Shown here: positions 1 through 10,154 of the stretch, piece after piece
How positions within the stretch are numbered: the stretch's first letter is position 1
Layout of the letters: every line of letters starts with the position of its first letter
Assembly: GCA_025093555.1 (NCBI GenBank)
Contig: JAIWNF010000125.1
Coordinates: 1 to 48,157, forward strand
Length of the DNA: 48,157 nucleotides
Reading direction: 5' to 3'
Source of the DNA: Circinella umbellata
Lineage: Eukaryota > Mucoromycota > Mucoromycetes > Mucorales > Lichtheimiaceae
Notes under the pieces: model-generated
The model's input: only the letters and a program-made list of their open reading frames with translations
What the model was told of the DNA's origin: nothing
Database searches by the model: none
Made by a program: the position numbers and the translations under genes

Positions 1-612
1 AACTTCTTCCCATGTACAGCTTGGATACTCTTGCAACACACCATCGAGCCAAATATTTTGGGCATCATTGAAGCTTTTTGGAAGCAAATGGGACCAGTTG
101 TCTTGCACCTTCAGGTTCGCAGCACGAATTTCTTTTTCGAAAGCACGTAAAAACATCTCTGTCGACAAGTGGATAATCTTACTAGGATGCCACTTATCCG
201 ATCCAACAATTTGCAGCACTGGCAGGTCTTTTGGTACGTAGTGACTCTCTGATTGATTGTCAATTTCTTGCTTTGTCATAAACTCTTGTCTTGATGGGAA
301 GCGTTGTCTGCATATATCACGGTATTTATTAGCATTTGCTTGTGCTGACATTAATAAATCTAAGAACTTGCTTTGTTCTTCGGGTATTTCTTTGTTTTCT
401 AGAGCTTCTTGATATTTGATATCAGCCTCTTTTACTTGTTGCTTAAGGTGGATATAGGTTTTTAATGAAGTCTGGTGTTCTTGATCGCCACTTTGTTCTT
501 CTATTGACAGACGATCCATTTCCATGTTTACATCGCCTTCACCATCAATTCGACGGGTTTCTTGAACAGGGATGTTGTTGTTGGTGTTATCTTGAATGTT
601 GGATGAAGACAT
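1..612 (-). CDS. Gag-like protein, N-terminal part, cut by left window edge
   Basis: An uninterrupted frame runs on the minus strand from an ATG at 612-610 to the window edge (204 codons, no stop). The N-terminus is polar and Asn/Gln/Glu-rich (starts MSSSNIQDNTNNN). After it comes a helical region with charged residues and spaced tryptophans (WHPSKIIHLSTEMFLRAFEK, then DNWSHLLPKSF and IWLDGVL, then CTWEEV). Spaced Trp in predicted helices after a disordered N-terminus is the look of LTR-retrotransposon Gag capsid regions, and the window is full of such elements, so I infer a gag-like ORF. No zinc knuckle is visible because the C-terminus lies outside. A host gene of unknown function is the alternative. 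A TATA-like box lies 171 bp upstream (783-790). Confidence 0.5.
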   Translation of the reverse strand, partial: MSSSNIQDNTNNNIPVQETRRIDGEGDVNMEMDRLSIEEQSGDQEHQTSLKTYIHLKQQVKEADIKYQEALENKEIPEEQSKFLDLLMSAQANANKYRDICRQRFPSRQEFMTKQEIDNQSESHYVPKDLPVLQIVGSDKWHPSKIIHLSTEMFLRAFEKEIRAANLKVQDNWSHLLPKSFNDAQNIWLDGVLQEYPSCTWEEV

Positions 613-1049
613 GTTTTTAAGAAAAAAAAATTGGTAAGTGAATTCAAAGGAAAAAAATGAGGTGTACGATAGAATAATAGTTTAGTTCAACAATAAAAAT
701 ATAATAAAACGATGAGTCCTTTGAAACAGTGTTTATTCTTGAAAAATAAGATAAAGATTATTATTCTATGTACGAGTTGGTCTATTTATATGAGTTGTTT
801 ATTATGATGGGTTATCTCTGGTATGTCATCTGAAGAATGCATCTTAAAGAGTGCTATCTTCAGGTATGATAACCTTATTCTTTGGAAGATCCTTTTTAGC
901 TTTATCAGGGGTAGACCCTCAGAATCTCCGGTATTTTATACTCTTAATTCCAGGACACTACAGGCGGGCATCCCGACACGACTTTCCCTCGCACTCAGCA
1001 CTCAAACAATCCTTTCTGACAACACCAACACCAACACTAGTAGACCACG
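613..1049 (-). promoter_or_regulatory. 5' flank of the gag-like ORF; TATA-like box, no gene
   Basis: No convincing coding sequence. On the minus strand TATAAATA is read at 790-783, upstream of the ORF starting at 612. The two short plus-strand ORFs after 823 do not resemble known proteins. The stretch probably contains an LTR or promoter of the leftward element and the unrecognised 5' end of the DIRS-like element, but I could not fix either boundary. Confidence 0.35.
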
Positions 1050-1689
1050 CCATACCAACCAATTCAACAACAGCAACAGCAACAGCATCAGAAACAACTG
1101 CCAGTAGGTGGTCATCTCCAACAACATTGGCGCACTTGGGTGAACCTAACCTCCAATCATTGGGTTCATTCCATCATTAAACACGGTTTTCGACTCCAGT
1201 TCCTCCTCCAACCTCCTCCAACCTCTCACAACAGACCTACCATAGCTCAAACAGCAGAACAAAAATCTCTTCTTCAACAGGAGATCGTGGACCTGTTAAA
1301 CAAAAAGGCCATCGAACCAGTAACTTCTGGATAAGGATTCAGCAGCACTATATTTGTAATTCCCAAATGCAACGGCGGCTTTCGCCCCGTTTTCAATCTA
1401 AAAATATTAAATCAGTATCTACTTGCCCCCAAGTTCAAAATAGAGACGCTCCAACAAGTCATCAAGATGATTCAACCAAACGATTATCTTACCTCGATAG
1501 ATCTTGACGACGCTTTTCTCCATATCGTCGTTCATCACTAATCACGTCGTTATCTTCGTTCCACATGGGAAGGTCAAACCTACCAGTTTCGCACGACTCC
1601 ATTTGGTCTTTCCCAAGTCCCTTGGCTTCTTACCAAACTATGCCAACCAATTCTGAAATGGGCATGTAGTCAAGGAATACGGGTCACGG

Positions 1690-2421
1690 TGTAACCCTTA
1701 CATAAACAACTTCTCTTATTTTCTATTTTTTATACACAAATATTCAGAATAATTATTCATATAATAATATTCTCATTTCTATTACCTTTTACACGAATCA
1801 ATCAATTGTACAACAACTTAATATAAATATTCCCCCAGTTAATTAATTAAATAATCACATGTAATAACTGCGCGACATCAAACAGTTGCTGCGGATTTAA
1901 CTGCGTAACATCAGTAAGTTACTGCGGAACAATTGTAAAAGATATATAAACCCCAACTTTTTTAAACCAAATAAAAATTATCAATCTGTTATTCAATCAA
2001 TTTGAAGTTATAACAACTTTGATTTAAATTTATTTTCTATTAATCACTCAACACCATATATTGGGTTGTTTTAATTATTTTATTTATCCAAGAGATTAGC
2101 TTAAGATCATTATCTTATTTTATATATTTATTTATTGACTACATATTAAACGTAGTATTTGAATTTAATAACAACTAAATTCACATTAAAAAGACTCAAT
2201 ACATACAGACATAATATCTCTGTACTAGATTTGATTATATTAAAATCATTATCACTTAACATATATTATCTCAAAAGAACTTGAGAAATCTTAATAAACA
2301 ATTACGTTGTAATATACGATAATATTACTGGTGCTCACTATAAACATACATAAGCATCTGTTGTAGCTGAATAAATATATCTACTTATAAATTCAGTATA
2401 AAAACATCCACACTGGCTACA
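1690..2421. mobile_element. Solo LTR nested in the DIRS-like RT
   Basis: The 732-bp block begins TGTAACCC and ends GGCTACA, so it has TG...CA ends with TGTA/TACA inverted termini. ACGG occurs on both sides (1686-1689 and 2422-2425), a 4-bp target duplication. Removing the block plus one ACGG joins GIRVT to AYLDDWLI in one frame. Inside are repeated TAACTGCG-like units (1865-1930) and a promoter-like GATATATAAACCCC near 1940, so the LTR is probably in plus orientation. No coding sequence. It is not obviously the same family as the gypsy LTRs at 33.4-46 kb. Confidence 0.75.
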
Positions 2422-2756
2422 ACGGCCTATCTTGACGATTGGTTGATTATGGGCACGTCACGACACTAAACAGCATCTCACACAGCACAAATAATCAGCC
2501 AACTTCAAGACCTGGGGTGGCTGGTCAATATAAAAAAGTCGAATCTTCAACTGCAATAACAAATCAACCATCTTGGTTATCAACTGAATACAACTACAAT
2601 GACAGCCAAACTTCCTAGTCCCAAACTGAGAGATCTTCGACGATCCATCCACTCACTGCTTCACTATCCCGTACAGACTCCCCGCCGGGTTCACAGCTTG
2701 ATAATGCATATCAAGGTGGCGACTATTGCACTCTTTCCAGCCCAATTAGGGTTCTT

Positions 2757-2814
2757 CATCTCATCCGCTATCCGCTCATCCGATCCGACTATCCGATCTA
2801 TCCGATCTATCCGC
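2757..2814. repeat. hAT left subterminal ATCCG repeats
   Basis: Within 60 bp of the left terminus, about eight ATCCG units occur, several as GATCCG or CTATCCG. The same motif dominates the right subterminal region, there in both orientations. Confidence 0.7.
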
Positions 2815-4548
2815 AAGTGTTCATGTATTAAGAATTTTTTTTTTGAAAAAAAAAAGCTGTTTCAAAAGAAAATACAGCATTGAAGCGAGTAATAATTTTA
2901 GTTTATTGAAAGTAGTAAGTTATAAATATTGGAGAAAATAGTTGATCCATTTGGGAGATCCATTAAAACTTTTGGATCTATACTCATTATTTAACCTAAT
3001 CCCGGAAATGCTGAATCCTCGTCATCATACCGTTTTGTATTGCTTATATCACATAATATCCCGTTCCTGCCCAGCAACATTTGTTATAGATAATAGTAAT
3101 AAGTTCTTTTTTTTTATTTTTATTATCATATTTCTCATTATTCCTTATAAATCATCTAATTCAAACAGTCATTTATATAATATTTCCATCCTCTTATCCT
3201 TATAGCAGTTGCCAAACAATCGTCTTCTAATGTTTGAAGAAAAAAGAGATAAATTAACGCATTGCTAATAACATAACCAGCCGTTTATCAATAACTACAA
3301 AGAAAATCTAATAGCAGAAGCGTGGATACTATCAGAAATAATAACGGTAATAATTATCGTTATTATCATCATACGTGATCAATAAATAGTGAATTCCATA
3401 AATTTATCAACAAAATAATGTATATATTCCGCATGTTGTGGTAAAGTCATATTGAAAGTGATCCAAGGGAGCAATATATGCTGTATTTCGCTATATTAAA
3501 GTAAAAAAAAAAAGTAACATAGCTTCATTAATCAAGTGGTACAATATCATACGGTATAAAAGAATACTGGGTGTTATGTAGAGATGAATAGTATTTCAGT
3601 GATGAGCAAGAATAAAATAGATTTGTGAACGTCAAATGCATAATCGAATAGATAGAGGTGTGTTCGTCGTTATAAAAGTTGTAAGATTGTAATAACGTGT
3701 CATAACAAAAAAAAAAGGTTTGAGATTACTACAATTATCTGGTATTTTGATTGCTCGTGTATAAGTTTATAAGTGTTAATGATCAGTACGTATATATAAA
3801 AATAAATATTGAAGTAAGGGATGGAGTATATATGTTGATGTAACAAAGCAAAAATAGAGAAGAGAAAAGAAAAGTAAATAATAACAAAGAATTTTTGGGG
3901 CAGGGAAATAAAAAAAGAATAAGCTCAGCTTATTATTGGTGTAATATAATGTATATTGTAAATCAAAAATGAAGTATACTTGTACATGTATTTGTATAAA
4001 TATATAATTTACCCTCTCTTTTCTTTTTTCTTCTCTTTCTTTCTCCATTTATTTTTATATACACAGAATCCCCTTTTTCTTCGGCACTCTCTATTTCTAC
4101 TTCTTTAACTTTCCTTTTTCCTTTTCCCGTTTTACTTTTTTATTACTTTTATCAATGGTTTTCATTACTAGTAATTTTTTTTATAATAAAACTTAACTCA
4201 TATATAATTTCCAGCAAAATATTGTTTACTTTATATGCTATACCTAGATGAATGCGGACTTTTATTAATATTATTGGCTGACTGTAGGAGCAAAGTAAAG
4301 CACTATGCTTTGACAATCAATATAAAATAAACTATTATGTTCCTTCATCTTATTCATTAACTTGCCATTACTCTTTATTTTGCATCCTTAACTTGTTTTT
4401 TGCTCGGAAATCGCATAACTGTGCTGTGACAAATGCATTTACCATCTTAATCATAATTACATCTAAATAAAAAAAATTACCATCTTCTTGAACATCTTGC
4501 TACTCACTAGATATTATCCGCTATCCGATCCGCATCTGCAGCATCCGC

Positions 4549-4588
4549 ATCCGCATCCGTATCCGCACTTGCGGATGCGGATGCGGAT
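4549..4588. repeat. hAT right subterminal hairpin of ATCCGC units
   Basis: Left arm 4549-4567 and right arm 4570-4588 are 19-nt reverse complements with a single mismatch and a 2-nt loop; each arm is about three ATCCGC units. It lies 41 bp from the right terminus of the hAT. Confidence 0.75.
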
Positions 4589-5542
4589 AGCCCTATTATC
4601 TGATCCGATCCGATCCGTGAAGAACACTAAGCCCAATTGTACACTCGATCTCTGCTTCAATTCAAGATTCAGAATGTCAAGAACGACCAAGGTTGGGATC
4701 AACCTCTTCCCCTAACGCAAGACTACCTGGAAGAATTGACTTGGTGGCTAACCAACTTGAAAAAATGGAACGGTCGCTCTCTCCTTCTGATAATGCCACA
4801 ACATACAATGTACATGGATGCAAGCGATCAAGGTTGGGGCGGCGTCTATCAGCACCATATGGTTCAAGGACACTGGACCAAACAAGAACGCGAGATGTCG
4901 ATCAATTGGCGGGAGCTGAAGGCGATTCATTTGATCCTTCAATGTTTTCCACACCTCAAGAATACCAATATTTTAATTTGAACAGACAATATGACGACCA
5001 AGAGCTATATCAACCGTTACGGTGGTACTCGTTCTCTTTTATTAAATTCCTTGGCGACAACCATCTGGGAATAATGTCTGAAATGCCAACTTCGCATACA
5101 AGCCCAACACGTTGCGGGGGTGAACAATATTCAAGCCGATTATGCATCTCGTCATTTTTACACCAAGAATCATTGGCAACTAATTCCGAACGCATTTCAA
5201 CACCACATTCAAGCACGCTAGGGAACCCACAATGTGGATCTGTTTGCCGATCGGACGAACCATCTTCTTCCTCGATATGTGTCATGGAAACCAGACCCTC
5301 AGGCATGGGCAACGGATGCCTTTAGCCTCTCTTGGCGCATCTTCCTGAACCCATACATTTACCCGCCATGGAACCCAATACTCCAAACTCTCCAGAAGAT
5401 TCAACAAGAACATATCACCCCCACAGTAGTAGTCCCATACTAGCAGAGTGATTTGGTTTCCTCTTCTGTGATCCCTGGCCATCGATCATCCCATCATCTT
5501 GTCTCCACATCTTCACACACAAACGACTTCTCCTTTCACACG

Positions 5543-6496
5543 ATGGCCTTGGATAAATCCGAGTTGGAAACTCTCCATGTGGCGACTTTGCGGAGACGAT
5601 ATCAATTGCTAGGTTTTTCCCCTTTGATGGTCGATTGTTATGTTCAAGATAGCATGCAAGGATCTCAAGGCCGCTCATATCGTCGAGGTCAATATCTCTT
5701 TCTTCATTGGGGTCGACATTTTGCTATTAATTTGAATCAATACACTACCATACAACTTATCGAATTTTTACAACTTGCTTCAGATTCTGGTTTTGCTCCT
5801 GGTACAATCAACTTATTTCGCTGGGCAGTAACTGCGTTTCATGTTGACTTATCTACTTTATCAAAATCAAAAGAATTATATCAATTTTTATCACGCATCA
5901 AGAAAGCAGCACCTCCTATATCTCTGACCAAGTCACCGGTGGATCTGACACCATCATTTACTTTCCTGCGCTCAATACCTTCCAATACATCGACTTCACT
6001 TACTTCCTTGTCCAAGAAGTGCGAGTTTTTGTTAGCGGCGGCCGCATTTTTAAGACCTTTAGATCTGCATCATATCTCGTTACCAGATTGTTCGGTTGAT
6101 GAGGACTCGCATCTGCATCTGCTGATCGTCGCACCTAAAGAAACAAGACAAGGTCGTCGAATTAACAAGGACTTGGTACTACTTCCGTTACTTGATGATG
6201 TCGCCTTATGTCCTGTTGCGACATTCAAGGCTCTGGTTGCACACCCTGGATGGTCTTCAAGCCAGTTTCTCTTCATCAACAGTCGTCACACGGATCAACC
6301 TTTGGCGGTTACCATGCTTTCTACATATATCCGTTCGGTGCTCAAGCTCTCTCCTATGGCTTCCATCAATTGTTCAAGGCTCCCTTAAGTCCGTTCCATG
6401 GCGTCCGACAAGGCACTACGTAATGGTGTTTCATTAGATGACGTTTTGTTGATGGGGAACTGGTCTTCCTCTTCTGTTTTTAATAATTATTACTGA
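5543..6496 (+). pseudogene. DIRS-like tyrosine recombinase, one in-frame stop
   Basis: From ATG 5543 (MALDKSELETLHVATLRRRY) the frame covers a core-binding domain (SYRRGQYLFLHWGRHF, GFAPGTINLFRWAVTAFH) and a catalytic domain with the first arginine in AAAFLRPLDLHHISLPD. At 6386-6388 a TAA interrupts the HxxR box; the same frame then continues VRSMASDKALRNGVSLDDV, LLMGNWSSSSVFNNYY and stops at 6494-6496. The final Tyr pair supplies the nucleophile position. The His expected three residues before the second Arg reads as Pro, so the HxxR box carries at least two substitutions. The start at 5543 is the first Met that begins a recombinase-like sequence; an upstream in-frame codon exists at 5453. 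Confidence 0.8.
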
Positions 6497-7263
6497 CGCG
6501 ATCGTCAAACTGCAAATAATATCTCAACGGCGGTTATCAACACGCTCCCTTAGCGTTCTCCACCTCACAGGTCATCTCTCAAAAAAAAAAAAAAAAGAAA
6601 AGCAAAGTATTAGACAAAAAAAAAAAACGTTACTCTATCAAGCAACAAATATGCATTACAAGTCCGACATCACATGGTCAAGCTCATCCATTCAAGCAGT
6701 TTTCTCTGTATCCAGCACTCTATCAGTTCAGGTTTGTCCAGTCCTTCGGACTGAATGAACAATATACTTATTGTCAAGTCTCCTTACTACCTTTTTATAA
6801 AAATATATAAAAATATATAAAAATAATAGTAGAAAATAGTATTAATTATAGAAGCTCTTCAATAAATAGTCTTATAACTCATAAAAAATGACATAATGTA
6901 TAAACAAATAGAAACTACACTAAAAGTTTCTACACAAAAATAATTTCAAGACAAAACCACACAAAAAACTCCTGCACAAAAATAAAACCACACAAAAAAC
7001 TTCTGCACAAAAATAAAACTACACAAAAAATTCCTGCACAAAATAATTTTACTTTATAAAAAATGTCGATTATCTACCCCATTTAGTCAATGGATCAAAA
7101 TGTTTTTTTTAACATTGATAGCACATATATGCAGAAGTTGTTATATTATTTTTTATGACGAACTAATATCAAGCAAAATAGAAATAAAGTAAAATACGCA
7201 AAGACAAATAAAAGAATAAAAGATAATGGAAGTGAGAATGCTTTGTATAATAATTGTGATACA
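6497..7263. other. AT-rich spacer with A-tracts and CTGCACAAAA-type repeats
   Basis: No gene seen. It holds two A-tracts after the recombinase, a short perfect hairpin CAGTCC-TTC-GGACTG at 6739-6753, a run of AAAATATAT units near 6797-6825, and the repeat listed separately at 6903-7048. Confidence 0.5.
6903..7048. repeat. Minisatellite-like (C/T)TGCACAAAA repeats
   Basis: Imperfect 30-33-bp units alternate CTGCACAAAAATAAAAC and CACACAAAAAACTT, about four copies. The same word family recurs in the same orientation at 14425-14690. Confidence 0.6.
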
Positions 7264-7565
7264 CACGGTAAAAAAATTGATGGGTTAAATTTGGGTTTTT
7301 TATGGTATTTTCCAGTAAAGCTTGGTTATGCTTAGTTTATAATAGGTAAATGATGGTTCTACCTAATATATACCAAGCTTTACCTTAAAAGCACCATTAT
7401 TTACAGGGATCTGTTTGTAAAATTTGGTAAATTTCAGTTTAAACTAAGTTTTACCAGGAATATACCTACTATATACCAGATTCATGGTACTTTCTAGTTA
7501 TTTTTTGTTTCATATGATTGTGTATTTTAGATGAATAAAGTTAACCTTTTTTTTCTTCTTGAACA

Positions 7566-8396
7566 ATGCCTCCTAAATCAAATACACTACAAGAGATTGT
7601 CGAAGTACGCCGTCAAATAACAAATCTTACCAAAGATGTAAAAACTGTATACGATTTACTCAATAAACATCAGGAGAGATTTGATCAATTTAAAGATCAT
7701 TATGATGTTCACAACCAAGAAATTGTACGTATGCTCAATACTATTAGAGAAGCTGTAGAGGATTCACAATCAAACGCACGAAACGACGTTCTTTCAAGTG
7801 ATCAATCACTAGTAATAGATTCAAATAATCAACAACGTCTAGGCATCATTCCAGCCCCACGCATTGTTCAAGTAATAGAAGGAAAAAGAGTTTTAAACAA
7901 AATGACTATTAAGAAAGAACATATTGTTTCTTTAGTTATCCAAAGTAGCGATGAAAACATGGAAAACACAACAGTTGAAGCTTATTATAACACAGTATTA
8001 AAAGAGAGAAGTCCTGTATTGGAAACAGTTGCTGAAAAACGTCGAATTTTACTCAACAGCAAAAATAAAAAACGAAAATCAACACGAAATGACAGTGACG
8101 TTACCCAAATGGATTCCATTAGTGAACAATCTCATTTTATTGGTCGACCGACAGCTCCAGTGTCTTGGGCATCCTTAAGCGACAAGGATCGTGAAACAGC
8201 CATTGCTGCACTTGAAGCAGCCGTATTAGATGAAACTGGAATTAACTTTGGTTTATGTGAAAACAGTTGGGCAGCTAATCACTTATTATGTGAGGCATGG
8301 AACAATTTAATGAATGGTGCGCGAAAAGTATATGCTGATTATCAAGAAAAATTAGGTGCAGAAATCGATGGAGGATTAGATGGATCTAGTTTATAA
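7566..8396 (+). CDS. CACTA-associated accessory (TnpA-like) protein, 276 aa
   Basis: An intact ORF whose bases and codons look normal for this AT-rich genome. The N-terminal third (residues about 8-70, RRQITNLTKDVKTVYDLLNK) has heptad-like spacing and probably forms a coiled coil. A basic segment (KNKKRKSTRND, about residues 162-172) could be a nuclear signal. The C-terminal third (PVSWASLSDKDRETAIAALE, then CENSWAANHLLCEAWNNLM) resembles the end of the accessory gene of the large CACTA at 24056 (DHWVANYL after a coiled-coil start), which supports a shared role. In plant CACTA elements the second protein binds subterminal repeats; that role here is inference. ATG 7566 is the first in frame, just inside the left subterminal region. 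Confidence 0.6.
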   Translation: MPPKSNTLQEIVEVRRQITNLTKDVKTVYDLLNKHQERFDQFKDHYDVHNQEIVRMLNTIREAVEDSQSNARNDVLSSDQSLVIDSNNQQRLGIIPAPRIVQVIEGKRVLNKMTIKKEHIVSLVIQSSDENMENTTVEAYYNTVLKERSPVLETVAEKRRILLNSKNKKRKSTRNDSDVTQMDSISEQSHFIGRPTAPVSWASLSDKDRETAIAALEAAVLDETGINFGLCENSWAANHLLCEAWNNLMNGARKVYADYQEKLGAEIDGGLDGSSL

Positions 8397-8454
8397 GAAC
8401 CATTACAAACAGGTAAGCAGGAAGGTATTGATCTTAAAATATTGAAAATAACAA

Positions 8455-8908
8455 ATGAACAAAGAACAACCAGTAGCAGTAACTCATGTTGAGGAACAGG
8501 AAGATCAAGACATTATTGAAACAGGTAAGAGAATAAATATGAATAGTATAAACTTGGAAATAATACATTGTTACGGTTCCACACAAATAGAAACCTACAG
8601 TATGGAAGAAGAGCAGGACGAGAATACGGATCAATATTTAGAGTAAGTACATACTTTTTTAGAGGCATTTCATTCTGGTTTTCTTCAATTAAAACTAATC
8701 ACTATTATTTTTTAGCATTACGCCGTATGAAATGGAACAATTGAGTATGATGTAAGTATCTTTTTTTTATTTCAAAATCTACATTTCTTATTGATGATAA
8801 ATATATGGGTAATTTAATAATAAATTTTGATATTCGATGTTTTTTAGTATGGAGTGTCACCAAGCACCTTATGAACGTCGACCACTTGCAGATTTGGATC
8901 AAGTCTAA
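8455..8908 (+). CDS. Small acidic protein or 3' exons of the accessory gene
   Basis: Three exons splice in frame: 8455-8642, 8717-8751 and 8848-8908, with GTAAGT donors and TTTTTTAG acceptors. The product starts MNKEQPVAVTHVEEQEDQDI, is strongly acidic in the middle and ends APYERRPLADLDQV before TAA 8906-8908. A clean join from the upstream ORF was not found because of the TAA at 8394-8396; it may be a separate gene or an alternative C-terminus. Function unknown. Confidence 0.45.
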
Positions 8909-9226
8909 TCTTTAGCACGTTATATTATAGTATTTGTTTATTGTACAATAAAAAGTATGAATATATTGCGCCGTGATAGGATAATTGTAATTATGGAATG
9001 ATGGGCTATATTGAGTTATCTCTAGTTTTGTTTGGTTCTGGTATATCTTAGTTTTGTTTGGTACTGGTATATCCTAATTATTTTGGGTTTGGTAATTCTT
9101 AGTTTTTTTCATATAATTCCTAGTTTGGTTTTTCTTTGTGAATTTGCAATTTCTACTCACTTTTTACCAAACCAAGATATACAAGAAATTACTCGATTTT
9201 TACCACTGAAATTTTTTACCGTGACA

Positions 9227-9657
9227 TTGTTAGTATTTTTTCTGAGAATGTTGGGAAATGTAATATATAATGATAAGGATAATGATAGGAATAATACATA
9301 TTGATAATAATACGTAATGATGATTATAATGATTATTATGATGTAATTGCCAACTGCGTGAGAAGTTATTTTGAATGACAAGAGGTCTTGAAAAAGGAAA
9401 TCATGACAGCATGTATTACCTTTTTTAAAATAAAATAATCAAAAAGAGTTTTTAAAAAGGAAATCATGACTAACACTGCTTTAAATAAATATAATCTAAA
9501 AAAGTTAGTAAAATGAAGAGCTGATATTGGTTGATTTTAATGATCATGACAAATACTCTGATTAAAGCAATGTACAGTATTAGCGATTAGTAACACAGAT
9601 TCATGTAAAACTATAAAAAGCTAATATTTTAATATGTTTTATTTAGGCAATACATAT
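9227..9657. other. AT-rich spacer, no gene
   Basis: Nothing coding. The only visible structure is a direct repeat AAAAGGAAATCATGAC (about 9395-9410 and 9456-9471). Confidence 0.4.
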
Positions 9658-10032
9658 TGTGGTGAACCACCATAATAATACATATATTCTATCCATTCAT
9701 GAATAATCGGTCAAGCATCATTCCGTCAAGGATAAAAGATATAACCAATTATACACTATTATTTACTTTGATTCGTTCTTATTATTAATCTGGATACAAA
9801 CGGTTTCAGAAAATGATCTAGAATTAATATTTATAATAGAAGAAACATAATAGGTCCTCTCATCCATTGGTATAAAACATAGTTTAGCTATGATCGGATA
9901 AAATAAGATAGTTATATAATTTAGAAAAGATATAAAAGAGTAGTTATTTTATTTCAGGAATAAACAGATTCTCAACTATATTTTACTTAGTCCCATGTTT
10001 CTATTTTTTACTACACGTATTTATCTCACGTA
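9658..10032. repeat. Left arm of large inverted repeat
   Basis: It is the reverse complement of 10811-11230, starting TGTGGTGAACCACCATAATA and ending near the TCACGTA of 10026-10032. Matches are near-continuous with scattered substitutions and one 44-bp block present only in the right arm. Confidence 0.85.
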
Positions 10033-10154
10033 TAACTTTTATCAATAATATTATTAAAGGTATAATTTTTACTATATCAAATGCTTCATTCCTTTTTATT
10101 TTATTTCCTACAATTTTCTAATACTTCATTGATATTTTATATAGCATTTTTACC

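Larger units (their letters stand above)
2747..4629. mobile_element. Non-autonomous hAT element
   Basis: The 1883-bp block has ends TAGGGTTCTTCA (left) and TAGTGTTCTTCA (right, read inward), 11 of 12 identical, flanked by AGCCCAAT at 2739-2746 and 4630-4637. An 8-bp duplication plus TA-G-G type ends is the hAT signature. Both subterminal regions are dense in ATCCG/CGGAT motifs, as expected for transposase binding sites. Nothing inside resembles a hAT transposase or BED finger; the interior is AT-rich with low-complexity ORFs only, so it would need a transposase from elsewhere. It interrupts the DIRS-like RNase H, and the frame ALFPAQLYTRSLLQ reads through when it is ignored. Confidence 0.85.
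1069..5443 (+). pseudogene. DIRS-like reverse transcriptase / RNase H, broken
   Basis: Three blocks remain: 1069-1689, 2426-2746 and 4638-5443. A Gln-rich start leads into a WRTWVN...HGFRLQF segment and then RT motifs: FVIPKCNGGFRPVFNLK, YLTSIDLDDAFLHI, FRTTPFGLSQVPW. The catalytic AYLDDWLI lies after the solo LTR. RNase H follows the hAT: MYMDASDQGWGGV, SINWRELKAI, then TDNMTTKSYINRYGGTRS, AGVNNIQADYASRH, NVDLFADRTN and YVSWKPDPQAWATDAF, a block order typical of DIRS RT/RH. In-frame stops sit in the RT (about 1331 and 1541), after YLDDWLI, after KNTNILI (about 4980), after ATTIWE and before GTHNVDLF, besides the two insertions. It is therefore inactive. The DIRS assignment is strong; exact ends are uncertain. 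Confidence 0.8.
1050..6560 (+). mobile_element. DIRS-like tyrosine-recombinase retrotransposon, decayed, with two nested insertions
   Basis: The order RT, RNase H, then a separate tyrosine recombinase, with no aspartic protease or DDE integrase, is diagnostic of DIRS/Ngaro-type retrotransposons, which integrate through a circular intermediate without target duplication. The coding line is split by a solo LTR (1690-2421) and a hAT element (2747-4629); when these and one copy of each target duplication are ignored, the RT/RNase H frame continues across both sites. Terminal inverted repeats and the internal complementary region were not identified, so both outer limits are estimates. Poly-A tracts at 6579-6595 and 6616-6627 lie just after the recombinase. 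Confidence 0.75.
7264..9223 (+). mobile_element. Small CACTA-type element carrying only an accessory gene
   Basis: Ends read CACGGTAAAAAAATT (left) and CACGGTAAAAAATTT (right, inward), with the trinucleotide ACA on both sides (7261-7263, 9224-9226). CAC-starting termini with a 3-bp duplication fit CACTA (CMC) transposons. Subterminal regions carry ATATACCA on the left and TGGTATAT on the right, i.e. inverted copies of one motif. No transposase is present in the 1960 bp; the content is the accessory gene at 7566-8396 and small spliced exons at 8455-8908. A deletion derivative of an autonomous element is the simplest reading. Confidence 0.75.

Noticed and set aside
3776..4048. Minus-strand 90-aa ORF with hydrophobic segments
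   Set aside because: Low-complexity translation of AT-rich interior of the hAT element; no family features.
4693..5325. 210-aa plus-strand ORF as a gene
   Set aside because: It overlaps the DIRS RNase H in another frame and has no recognisable domain; the RNase H frame carries the motifs.
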